This document shows positions 53,592 to 64,000 of a stretch of DNA of 64,000 nucleotides, one piece after another. Source of the stretch: Nissolia schottii (lineage: Eukaryota; Streptophyta; Magnoliopsida; Fabales; Fabaceae); NCBI GenBank assembly GCA_003254905.1, contig QANU01068867.1, positions 388,817 through 452,816 of the forward strand, given 5' to 3'. A model generated the notes under the pieces. The model saw only the letters and a list, made by a program, of their open reading frames with translations, did no database searches and was not told the origin of the DNA. Made by a program: the position numbers and the translations under genes. Each line of letters opens with the position of its first letter. Within the stretch, counting starts at the first letter, position 1.

Positions 53592-55269
53592 TGAAACACC
53601 CTAGCTAACTGTTTACCCGTACGTAGTAAACAATGCTTACTAGGTTGTTGTCTACTCGGTCGGAATACTCTAGTCCATAGTTATCTTTCGAAAATAGTGA
53701 CTTAAGAAAGTAAGGACCAATTTTAAATCTCTTCATTTACATTGGATAAATACTAAAATAGAGCCATGCGTCAGACAGAACAATATGACAAAGCGTATAA
53801 CAATATATTAATAAAGCATTTATTATACATTCATGTGGTCCGTCATATCCGTCACATAGTTGTATATACAATAAGTAAGCTACACATAACATGTACATAA
53901 ACTGAAATATCATCTACAGAATCCGAAATATATAACATCAAAATACAAGGCTATTGGAATACTACTCAGTAGGCCTTTGGCAAACATCCTGGCATCCAGC
54001 TCTCTAAGTTCATCTACTATCTTGGCCGCTCATGGTGCTGCGGCGGCTTATCAGCATTCACAGAATATGAAGCATCTTCGGTATCTGAAGTCATAAAACA
54101 ATGGGGATGAGAACTGTAACATCCCGATTTTTCCGTTAGAGAAATATTCACAAAATATAAATAATTAATTAATTTTCTAAGCATGATTAGGGAATTAAGA
54201 TGGAAAATTTTAGCTAAAATATCCCTAGAAATTTGGACGTGTCGCGGTAGAAAAGTCGGCAGACAACCGAACAGCCGTTGTTCGCCGGTGAACCTTTGGC
54301 ACGCAAAATGGTGTACGTGAAAATAATCTCCCGGAGAAAAATTTCACAAGCACCTTTAATATTAATACCCTTAGGTAGGTGGGAAATAGAGGATCGCGAC
54401 GGTACAAACGGAATATTTTTCGGACGACCGTGCACGACGCACCGAGACTGCGAGCGATAAAACACGAGCGAACCGGGACTGGGAGAAATTAAAATCTCCT
54501 CAGCTGAATGGAGATGGCTGCACGGTTTTGAGGGAGATTAGTCAAAGACAATTTCCCTAAATCAAGCTTCCAAAATGTCATTCACCATACCTCATCAAAT
54601 CATAACCCATACTTTCCACTATTCACCTTTTTAATTAAATTCCAAAATTATCAAATTTCTCTCCTCCCATTTCAGCCTTGGCCGAACCCTCTCTCCCATT
54701 TCTCTCTAAAATTTTTCATCTCCTTCAAAACTCCATAGCCATTCTTCTAGCAAGCTTCAAGAACACTACATTGCTCCTAAGGAAAAACAAGCATTCTTGC
54801 TACCATTTTCTTCTCTAAAAACCGAACCCCACAAGCCCCAAGTTCCCTCATCTCATTCTCATTTCTTTCACTAAAAATCTAGAGGAGAACTCTCATCTTG
54901 TTCTCTCTAGAAAACTCAAGCCATTCCTCAAGAACACAAGCACATCAAGCTCATTCTTAAGGAAGCAAGCAAGTGGTGCTCCAACACTTTGGAGGCTTCT
55001 TGTCAACACTCACACCACCAACCAAGGACTCTTTGGAAGTGGGTAACTTAGGCTTTCACTCATTCTTTAGTGCTCTTGAGCTCATGAATGATTTTGTATG
55101 TTTATGTGTGTTTTATGTTTATGTGTTATATGCTTAATGCCTTGAAATATTTTGTTATAATGTGATAATGTAAAGCAAAGTTAGAGCATGGCTAGAGGTT
55201 GAAATGATGTGAGAAACTATGTATGTTTGAGTGGAAAGTACATGGAAGAGTTTGAGAAAAGGTGACATA

Positions 55270-56695
55270 GAACAAAAATGAGGTTTTTGGCATAAAAGGG
55301 CAAAATGGTCATTTCGGGATTTTTGGGTATTTAGACTAAAAATCTGGGTTTCTTTTTATGAAAAATGGGTTTAGAGGTATCAAAAACCTTAGGGTCAAGT
55401 CTTGAGTCCATTGGGTTATGGAGGAATAAAATTTCAAAGAAAAATCGGTTTTTCGGACAAAAATGGCATTTTGAGCAAGAAAAGGCAAATCTGTAATTTT
55501 GGGTATTTAAACTAAAAATCTGGGTTTATTATTATGAAAAATGGGTTTAGAGGTATCAAAAACCTTAGGGTCAAGTCTTGAGTCCATTGGGTTATGGAGG
55601 AATAAAATTTCAAAGAAAAATCGGTTTTTCGGACAAAAATGGCATTTTGAGCAAGAAAAGGCAAATCTGTAATTTTGGGTATTTAAACTAAAAATCTGGG
55701 TTTATTATTATGAAAAATGGGTTTAGAGGTATCAAAAACCTTAGGGTCAAGTCTTGAGTCCATTGGGTTATGGAGGAATAAAATTTCAAAGAAAAATCGG
55801 TTTTTCGGACAAAAATGGCATTTTGAGCAAGAAAAGGCAAATCTGTAATTTTGGGTATTTAAACTAAAAATCTGGGTTTATTATTATGAAAAATGGGTTT
55901 AGAGGTATCAAAAACCTTAGGGTCAAGTCTTGAGTCCATTGGGTTATGAAGGAATAAAATTTCAAAGAAAAATCGGTTTTTCGGACAAAAATGGCATTTT
56001 GAGCAAGAAAGGGCAAATCTGTAATTTTGGGTATTTAAACTAAAAATCTGGGTTTATTATTATGAAAAATGGGTTTAGAGGTATCAAAAACCTTAGGGTC
56101 AAGTCTTGAGTCCATTGGGTTATGAAGGAATAAAATTTCAAAGAAAAATCGGTTTTTCGGACAAAAATGGCATTTTGAGCAAGAAAGGGCAAATCTGTAA
56201 TTTTGGGTATTTAAACTAAAAATCTGGGTTTATTATTATGAAAAATGGGTTTAGAGGTATCAAAAACCTTAGGGTCAAGTCTTGAGTCCATTGGGTTATG
56301 AAGGAATAAAATTTCAAAGAAAAATCGGTTTTTCGGACAAAAATGGCATTTTGAGCAAGAAAGGGCAAATCTGTAATTTTGGGTATTTAAACTAAAAATC
56401 TGGGTTTATTATTATGAAAAATGGGTTTAGAGGTATCAAAAACCTTAGGGTCAAGTCTTGAGTCCATTGGGTTATGAAGGAATAAAATTTCAAAGAAAAA
56501 TCGGTTTTTCGGACAAAAATGGCATTTTGAGCAAGAAAGGGCAAATCTGTAATTTTGGGTATTTAAACTAAAAATCTGGGTTTATTATTATGAAAAATGG
56601 GTTCAGAGGTATTAAAAACCTTAGGGTCAAGTCTTGAGTCCATTGGGTTATGGAGAAACAAAATTTCAAAGAAAAATCGGTTTTTCGGGCAAAAA
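55270..56695. repeat. 176 bp satellite-like array, eight copies
   Basis: The marker ctgggttt recurs at 55344, 55520, 55696, 55872, 56048, 56224, 56400 and 56576, always exactly 176 bp apart. Copies 2-7 are almost identical. Copies 1-3 share ggaggaataaaa and aagaaaaggc, while copies 4-7 share gaaggaataaaa and aagaaagggc. The first and last units are the most diverged. Confidence 0.97.
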
Positions 56696-57404
56696 CATAA
56701 CATGTAAAATGCTGTTCATATTAATTTTGCATGTGCTTGTATGCCTTATGATAAATTATGTTAGAAATGCTATGTTAGGACTTAGGAGATGATTCTGAAG
56801 GGTCCTGTGACCTGGACTAGCTTAGTATATGATGATGTATGATGAGCATGTCATGAGGTATGTTTATGATGAGTGCATGAAGTATTTGTATAATGATGTA
56901 TGTGGAGCATTGCATGTAGAATATGTAGGTTAGGAAAGGTTGTGCTATCATGCATCATGAGAACTAGAAGTTAATCACGTAAAGTTTAAAGAGCATAATT
57001 GAACCTTAGGGAACAAGTATGTAGCTATGTGGTAGGAAGCATTTCTCTTGGCGGACACGCCCCTCACCAATCCCCCCAAGGGGTGGACCGGTTAATGATG
57101 ATGAAAGAAAAGAAAGAAAGAAAGAAAGAAAGTAAAGAAAAGATGAATGAGAAAGGGTGACGTCACACCTAAAGTTATGAGATGATGATGTATGAGTCCA
57201 ATGCTTGGTTGCGTCGCAAGGGCCAACCCCCGCCTCCTACCTAGTGGAGGTTAGCCCACTTGATTGGCGGCGATGGACACTAGACCCCATCGGTGGTTAG
57301 CAACCACTCTGGTGTGAGCGCAGCTGGGTCGTCAGTCAAGTTGGGAACAGAAGTGGTTGTAGTCGTTTGGCCACGACTACATGAGCGAAGGACTAGAGAA
57401 AGAG

Positions 57405-57530
57405 CGCTAACCCGGGCAAGCCGGTATGCGTAAGAAAAAGAATGAGAAGACGCTAACCCGGGTAAGCCGGTATGCGTAAGAAAAGGAAAGAAGGACGCTA
57501 ACCCGGGCAAGCCGGTATGCGTAAGAGAAA
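57405..57530. repeat. ~45 bp minisatellite, three copies
   Basis: cgctaacccgggcaagccgg followed by tatgcgtaag occurs at 57405, 57451 and 57495. The equivalent place in the related copy (about 61875-61990) has a different but related set (ggctaactaatggaccggg). Confidence 0.9.
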
Positions 57531-59159
57531 CCCATGCATAGAGTATGATATGAATGTGTATGAAATGATGTGATGAATGAGCATGTAATGCATAAGTATA
57601 TGATAATGTATGTAAGTATATGTATGAAGTAAATCCCGTCAAGAGAACGCTCGAGACGGCTATGTATATACACGAGAAAAGTTAACAAGCACGAGAACTT
57701 AGATAAAAAAGACTAGTTCCCCAGTCACCTAGTAAAGTAGATAAAGCCGTTCAGGACTTAGGCCAGATAATAATCAGTAGGATATTAGTATGCATGTTCA
57801 CTTAGAAACACCTGAGCGGCCGGTTGATAAGTGAGTTAAAAGGATCCCCCGACGCCAAGGTAAACCACTGAGGACGAATGTTCTCACCCCCACTCACTTA
57901 TACTTCCAGGGGTAGACGTGAGCTATGAGGAGCACCAAGAGGATTAGGAAAGAACAGAGGACAAGCTACCGATGACAGACGGACAGATCTTCAAGGCTAT
58001 GAAGACATGCTTAGTTGGTTATGCGATGGATGAACTTTTATTATGTGTATGGATGATTATAACATGTACATATACTTTATTATAATATTATATGATTGGT
58101 TGTACTTATCTGTGAAGGACCAGGTACTTGCTTAGGTAAATAATTATGCTATGAATGACTATTGGTTGTAAGCCTCAAGCTCTATCGTTTGTCTTATATA
58201 CTTTGATTCACACATGGCTCATATTTCGTAACTATGCACTCAGTAGAGAAGTTTTAAATTGGTCCATATTTTCCTTAATCAAGTATTTTCGAAAAAGTAA
58301 TAAGGGACTATAAGTATTCCCACAAAGTGATTAACAACCTAGTGAGCATTGCGTACTACTCGAGGGTATGCAGTTAGCTAGGGTGTTACAAGAACGGTAG
58401 GTTCTCAGTGGGAATAACTTTAGTTCCTGAGTCTCGTATCAGATTATGTCGGACTTCAGGCAGCTCAGAGATCTCTAAGTGAACATACATACTAAACAGC
58501 CTACCATTCATTATCTGGCCTATCTGAACGGCTTTATTGGCATTAATATGTGACATGGGAACTACTCTTGCTTACTACATTCTCGTGCTAATTAATATCT
58601 CGTGTAAATCGTCTCGAGCGTGCTCTTGACGGTACGGCATAACAGCAGACTATATATTCAAGTAATCAACTACATAACAGAATACATTCAACATAACAGA
58701 ATCATCAAAATATGCGTCACATAGTCATCCAGAGTAAACATAACAGAATCAGCAGAATATATGCAGCATAGTCAGCAGCATAAACATGACAGAATTATCA
58801 GAATGACATGTCTAACAGAATGTAGCTGCATAACAGAATATAACAGCATAACAGAATAGGTGTTATTCCCACCATAGTAATGTCCTCTGTTGACACTAGT
58901 ATGATGGAATAACCTCACACCCTCAGTGTAGGCCGACACTGTCCGGACCTTACTGCGGTGGGCTTCCACCTGCCGTGTGCCCCTTGGGGACCCCTCGACA
59001 GTGGGCGGATATTGTACCCCCACCTAAGCTTGCCCCTTTTTGACAATGCATAGGCGTGGTAACTGCACACCTGCAGGTATGCCATCTCGACACCACCTGT
59101 GGCGGGCTTCCACATTCAGGATGCCTCGACCTCCTGAAGTGGGATCATAGTGGCTCACG

Positions 59160-59345
59160 TGATCACGGCCTTTTCAGCATGGGCATATAGCCTTTTCAGT
59201 ATTGGGCATTTAGCCCTTTTCAGCATGTGGCATTTAGCCTTTTCAGCACCATTGGGCATTGGCCCTTTTCAGCATATGGCATTTAGCCTTTTCAGCAGCA
59301 TTGGACCTTGGCCCTGGTTCAGCATGTTCAGCATTTTGGGTACCT
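59160..59345. repeat. TTTTCAGCA-type short tandem repeat
   Basis: Seven or so imperfect copies of catttagccttttcagca in ~180 bp, with a following pair of gtacctgcagcat(a/g)gcata. It lies in the outer LTR-like element. Confidence 0.85.
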
Positions 59346-59644
59346 GCAGCATAGCATACTTGTACCTGCAGCATGGCATACTTGTTCCCTATGGTTCATT
59401 TCAGAATCTTTATTTATCTCGGATTGATTTCTAATCCTTTAACTTGGAGTAACATTAATGCATGAAGAAATACAGATTATATCACAGACTACACATCATT
59501 CACAGATTCATCTACAGCATATACTTCACAGATTCACTTACATTCACATACAGCATGAATTGCGTACATTTCAATTATCAATCATATCTACGGCATCAAA
59601 CAACAGATTATGTGCCTCAAGAGGAGTTCCATGAAACATTCTGG

Positions 59645-59940
59645 CCTCAAGCCGCTCAGCGGAAACCTTTGCCCGCTCAGCGGTTTGAGCTCTAGCGCTC
59701 AGCGCTGAAAACATTCTCGCTCAGCAGCAGGAACCTTATCGCTCAGCGGTAAGAATCCCTTCGCTCAGCGGTCTGACAACTTTTAAAATATCTCCACCGA
59801 CCCTTATCCCTTAAGAAAATATCTTTTCAGACTTTCCACGTGGCCTGCAGACCGCTCAGCGGTAACCGCCTCCCGCTTAGCGCTCTGGAGTTCACGTGGT
59901 CTGCTCAGCGGCACCAGAGGCCGCTCAGCGGTCACTGGGC
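59645..59940. repeat. Second CCGCTCAGCGG cluster
   Basis: About ten copies of cgctcagcg, several complete as ccgctcagcgg, are spaced 15-40 bp apart in the outer element, matching the cluster at 40185-40375. Confidence 0.85.
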
Positions 59941-60946
59941 GAAACTGATAAACCGAATGCCCCATTTTCCATCCTCTTCCTCCTTTGCTCCCATGGAACC
60001 CTACTTGAGTTTAACACATATTTTACACATCATAATCCTATCTAATCCAGGTCACAAGACCCTTCAGAATCATCTTCCTACATCCTAACATCATTTCTAA
60101 CATATTTTATCTTAAAATCACTAAATCACATACATAGGCACATAATCATATAAATACATAAACACTCATCCACCATCAAGAGGTGAGGAACTAAAGTTAC
60201 CCACTTCCTAAAGAGCTTGTTGGATGATGGAAAAGATGAACTTGAGGCTTGATTGCTTGCTTGAGCCTTCTTGCCAAGAAAGTATGAAAGCTTAGATTAT
60301 GGAGGGTTAGGGTTATGGAACTTGGTTTCCTTTCCTCCAAGTGAAGAGAACTCCTAGCCTTGTACTCTTGCTTGTCTCCTTGATAGGTTTGGAAGTGATT
60401 TATGGTGATGAAAGGCAAAGGATGTTGGTGGATTTGGAGCTTTAGGTCATGGAACCTTAGGAAAAATGAAGATGAAAGAACTCTTGGTGTATGTGTGTGT
60501 ATGTTTCGGGTATGGGGCTGCCGTGGGGGGTTTAGTGGCCTTTGGCCATCCAAAATTCCTATTTTGCCATTAGTGTGTTTTAGGTCATGTTCGTTCATTA
60601 ATTATTTATGTCCGGACGTCCTAAAAATATTCCGGGCATACCGTTGTGACCTATTAATTTTCCTTATTCATATGTAATTCTTTATTGAGATCTTCTTAAA
60701 TTTATTTTCATATGGATATATTTTACAGACTCTTTTGAGTCATGATTAAATTACAATAAACCCTAATTTCGACCCGAACGTCACCGGACGTCACTAGATC
60801 GCCAAATTACCCTTTTTAACTAATGTTACTGGGATAAAATTAATATGGGAATTTTATTTCATTTTTATTCCATCTTTTCCTCATTAATATAGTCGTAATT
60901 ATTTATTATGCGACGTTTTAGTGAAGGAAAAAGTCGGGATGTTATA

Positions 60947-61078
60947 GCCAACATTATGGGCAAAACTCGTCATCCATGAGCCAGCTTCCGCCCTCAAGAT
61001 GCCACCACAGCCAGCTTTCTTGGGATTGTGTTTAGATGCTCCGTCGATGTTGAGCTTCACTCAACCATTGTCAACGCT
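60947..61078 (-). pseudogene. RNase H-like (RVT_3) domain, N-terminal part
   Basis: The minus-strand frame has KLNIDGASKHNPKKAGCGG (first catalytic Asp) and ILRAEAGSWMTSFAHNVG, the start of the domain whose rest is at 53248-53591. It is cut upstream by the element starting at 61082, so its parent gene or LINE cannot be followed in this window. Confidence 0.82.
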
Positions 61079-61081
61079 TTT

Positions 61082-62264
61082 TGTAACACCCTAGCTAATT
61101 GTATACCCTCGAGCAGTATGCAATGCTCACTAGGTTGTTAATCACTTGGTGGGAATACTCATAGTCCCTCATTACTTTTTCGAAAATACTAGATTAAGGA
61201 AAATATGGACCAATTTAAAACTTTTCTACTGAGTGCTTATTCATGAAATATGAGCCATGTGTGAATCAAAGTGTATATATAAGGCAAACGATGGTGATTG
61301 AGGCATACAACTAATAGCCATTCATAGCATAAATAATTACATAAGCAAGTACCTGGTCCTTCATAGATAAGTACAACCAATCATATAATATTATAATAAA
61401 GTTACATACACCTGTTATAGTCATCCATATACATCACAAAGGTTCGGGGGTGAGAATAGCTTATCATAGCTCACGTCTGCCCCTAGAAGCATAAGTGAGT
61501 GGGGGTGAGAATATTCGTCCTCAGTGATTTACCTTGGCGTCGGGGGATCTTTTTAACTCAGTTATCAACCGGCCGCTCAGGTGTTTCTAAGTGAACATGC
61601 ATACTAACATCCTACTGATTATTATCTGGCCTAAAGTCCTGAATGGCTTTATCTACTTTACTAGGTGACTGGGGAACTAGTCTTGCTTATCTAAGTTCTC
61701 GTGCTTGTTAACTTTTCTTGCGTATATACATAGCTGTCTTGAGCGTTCTCTTGACGGGACTTACTTCATACACATGCTCATATACATTATCATATACTTA
61801 TACATTACATGCTCATTCATCATACCATTTCATACTCATTCATTTCATAGTTTATGCATGCTAACTTTGAGACTCTCTCATGCGTACCGGCTAACTAATG
61901 GACCGGGACGCATCCTATTTTCCATGCTCTCGGCTAGCTAATGGACCGAGGTTGCGTCGGCTCCCAGCTAACTAATGGACCAGGGCTGCGCTGAGTCTTT
62001 CCCACTCATGTAGATGTGGCCAAACATCTACAACCTGCTTCTGTCCTCTGATTGATGTCGGCCAGGCGGCACTATAACCTGAGTGGTTGCGAACCACCAC
62101 GGATAACTAATGTTCCGTCTCCGATCATCAATAGATATAACCGTCCACCTAGTGGGAGGGCGAGGGGTTGGCCCTATGACACAACCAAGTGGAGACCCAT
62201 ACATCATCATCATCATATCATTATCATTTCTTAGGTGTGACGTCACCCTTTCTCATTCATCTTT

Positions 62265-62296
<32 letters not shown>

Positions 62297-63400
62297 TTCC
62301 TTCCTTCTCATTAACCAATCCACCCCTTGTGGGGACTGGTGAGGGGCGTTTTCGCCAAGAGAGATGCTTCCTATCATATAGCTACATACTTGTTCCCTAA
62401 GGTTCAATTATGCTCTTTAAACTTTACGTGGTTAACCTCTAGTTCTCATGATGCATGATAGCATAACCATTCCTAACATACATATTCTACATGCAATGTT
62501 CCACATACATCATCATACAAATATGTCATGCACTCATCATAAACATACCTCATGAAAATGTTCTACATGCATCATCATAACATAACTCATTCATTCATCA
62601 TATTCTCATAAACATAAGGGAGCATACTATCACTTGCTAAACCTAACATAGCATATCCAAGCATTTGTTCCATAAACAACATAATCATATAAAACATAAT
62701 CACATAACGTATATTATTTCCTTATGACAGCATAGGCTACGTCTGTTTTCTGTCAGTATTTAGTTATCAGAAACCAAAAAGGTTCAAGACCTTACCCCCA
62801 AGGTTTTTGATAGCCCGAAGATCATTTTTCATGTCTAAAATTTCAGATTCTGACCTCAGCACCACGAAATTACGATTCTACCCTTTTTCCTAAAATTACC
62901 ATTTCGCCCCCGTAAACGCCATGTTTTCTTTAGAATTTTTGTTCTCAAAAACCCGATGGACTCAAGACTTGCCCTTAAGGTTTTTGATAGTTATAAACCC
63001 ATATTTTATGAAAACAAACACAGTTTTTCAGTCCCAAGATGTGAAATTCCCGTTTTGCCCTTTTTCATAAAAACCCTATTTTTTGCCTGTTTGCTAAGAA
63101 ATTCATCGGGGACTCCAAAAATCATAAAACTTGACATCCCCACTCAAAATTTCGTGTGGAATCCAAAAATCACATTAGTTTTTCATGATAAAAATCCCAG
63201 CATATAGTTCCTTTCAAAAATGTGACATATGCCTATTCCCGTCTTAGGCTTTCCTAAATTCTGACAGAATCACAGACAACAACAACAGATCCAAACAATC
63301 ATCAACAACATATATATCAAGGTTCCAAAAAAAAGGCACCCTAACCTCATGTATTTCTAACACAAAACATAGCTCAACACATCCTAAATCACATAGACAG
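61082..63400. mobile_element. Third TGTAACACCC-family copy, incomplete
   Basis: It starts tgtaacaccctagc next to ctttt (61077-61081). Over its length it is the reverse complement of 54115-58390 (for example ggtgtgacgtcacccttt near 62234, TTTC run at 62265-62300, caccccttgtggggactgg). Only diverged traces of the 176 bp unit occur (near 62780-63000). No matching right end is seen; similarity fades around 63240-63400. Confidence 0.75.
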
Positions 63401-64000
63401 TGATTATGTCGGTTTACTGATGAAAGCCAACTAGCACTTTCTCTAATCTTGAGACAACTTAGGTTTTGTCACAACCGTGCCAATTTCGTAGAAAGTCTAT
63501 TGTTTGCACTTTGCGTTGCTCAAATTAAATTTATATGTATATCCTACTTTACGGCTTTCAGATCCACAAGGGATCCAATTGCAGTATAGTCGGGTATAGT
63601 CGAACCATAGAGAGTTGCAAAATTACCATTCTTGAGTTCATTCAATTAAACAATGGAGTGAAAGATTTGATAATTTGTTTTAATAAACTAAATAAGTAAA
63701 TAAGCAACATAAAAAGTAAATAGGAAACAAGTCAGAGGTAGTTCCGGAGCTTGTTGGGAATTTTAATTAACTTGGTTACAACTTAATTAATATAACTCTC
63801 GTTCATACAACTAAGTCTCAAGCCAAGATCAAAACACTAAACAAAGACTAGCATTAGGCATAAAATGATTCTAGCAAATCATAAGAAATAGATAGATTCA
63901 TATGCAATAGTTACATAGATACAAGCAAACTACAATAATGACCAAAATTCCAACAAAAAGAGGATTAGGAATCCATCTTACAAGAGTATCTCGGAGGCAA
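63401..64000. other. Unassigned DNA at window end
   Basis: The sequence no longer resembles the LTR-like family. It contains ggctttcagatccacaaggg and tagtcgggtatagtcg, which look repeat-like, but I cannot place them. No gene is recognised. Confidence 0.4.

Larger units (their letters stand above)
54115..58390. mobile_element. Inverted, longer copy of the TGTAACACCC family (4.28 kb)
   Basis: The ends are tgtaacatcccgat (54115) and agctagggtgttaca (58390), with perfect agaac duplications (54110-54114 and 58391-58395). It lies in opposite orientation to the host element. It is non-coding; a CT-rich tract (about 54640-54980) and an eight-copy 176 bp array account for its length. A solo LTR is the best reading, since neither an internal domain nor a second LTR in the same orientation is adjacent. 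Confidence 0.85.
53592..60946. mobile_element. LTR-like element (TGTAACACCC family) split by a second copy
   Basis: The ends are tgaaacaccctagc (53592) and cgggatgttata (60946), flanked by perfect gccaa duplications (53587-53591 and 60947-60951). Without the inner element it is ~3.07 kb and non-coding. Both terminal motifs carry one change from TGTAACA. It has the same orientation as 38295-41555 and 61082 onward. It interrupts an RNase H coding sequence. Confidence 0.85.

Noticed and set aside
55270..56695. CRISPR-like array or gene with repeated domains
   Set aside because: Units are directly adjacent with no variable spacers, and contain stops in all frames; it is a satellite-like array in a plant genome.
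57280..57688. 120- and 93-codon minus-strand ORFs with repeated THTGLPGLASF-like peptides
   Set aside because: They are translations of the three-copy 45 bp minisatellite.

Overview
This is plant nuclear DNA, and probably from a legume. Its genes are AT-rich and multi-exon with GT-AG introns, and they encode plant-specific products (a PHYE-type phytochrome, a wax synthase, a type I MADS-box protein, a plant RhoGDI and an IQ-BAG protein). The repeats are plant retrotransposons, one of them carrying a GTAATCGATTAC motif that I associate with soybean and bean LTRs. The legume assignment is an inference.

Positions 1-31,600 are the gene-bearing part. In order they hold a five-exon RhoGDI gene (+), a ~115 bp tandem array with a higher-order repeat, a small hAT-type MITE with an 8 bp target duplication, a two-exon wax synthase (+), a 16-cysteine secreted peptide (+), a BAG5-like co-chaperone (-), a complete 14-exon fumarylacetoacetase (-), the 5' half of a TFIIF-alpha gene (+) that stops at a splice donor with no visible continuation, a complete four-exon phytochrome E gene (+) and an M-gamma MADS-box gene (-). 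I derived exon boundaries by reading frame and GT/AG sites.

Positions 32,151-52,429 are one old Ty3/gypsy element of Tat type lying on the minus strand. It has 518 bp LTRs at both ends and decayed gag, protease, RT, RNase H and integrase. It also has a spliced ORF on the opposite strand and a 55 bp tandem array between pol and the 3' LTR. Three later insertions split it. The first is a young non-autonomous gypsy element (32,715-37,579) whose single 884-codon ORF lacks the RT core, RNase H and integrase and runs into its own 3' LTR. The second is a 3.3 kb LTR-like element (38,295-41,555). The third is a copia-like solo LTR (47,755-50,017), itself split by a Mutator-like palindrome (48,153-48,959) that contains a 334 bp assembly gap.

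Positions 52,430-64,000 are repeat-dominated. An RNase H coding sequence is interrupted by a 3.1 kb LTR-like element (53,592-60,946; TSD gccaa). That element is itself interrupted by an inverted, longer relative (54,115-58,390; TSD agaac) carrying eight copies of a 176 bp satellite. Another relative starts at 61,082. Copies of this family carry different minisatellites at about the same internal place. The most unusual content of the window is this nested system and its tandem-repeat production; no novel cellular operon-like system is visible. The truncated TFIIF-alpha and the cysteine-rich peptide are the gene-level points of interest.
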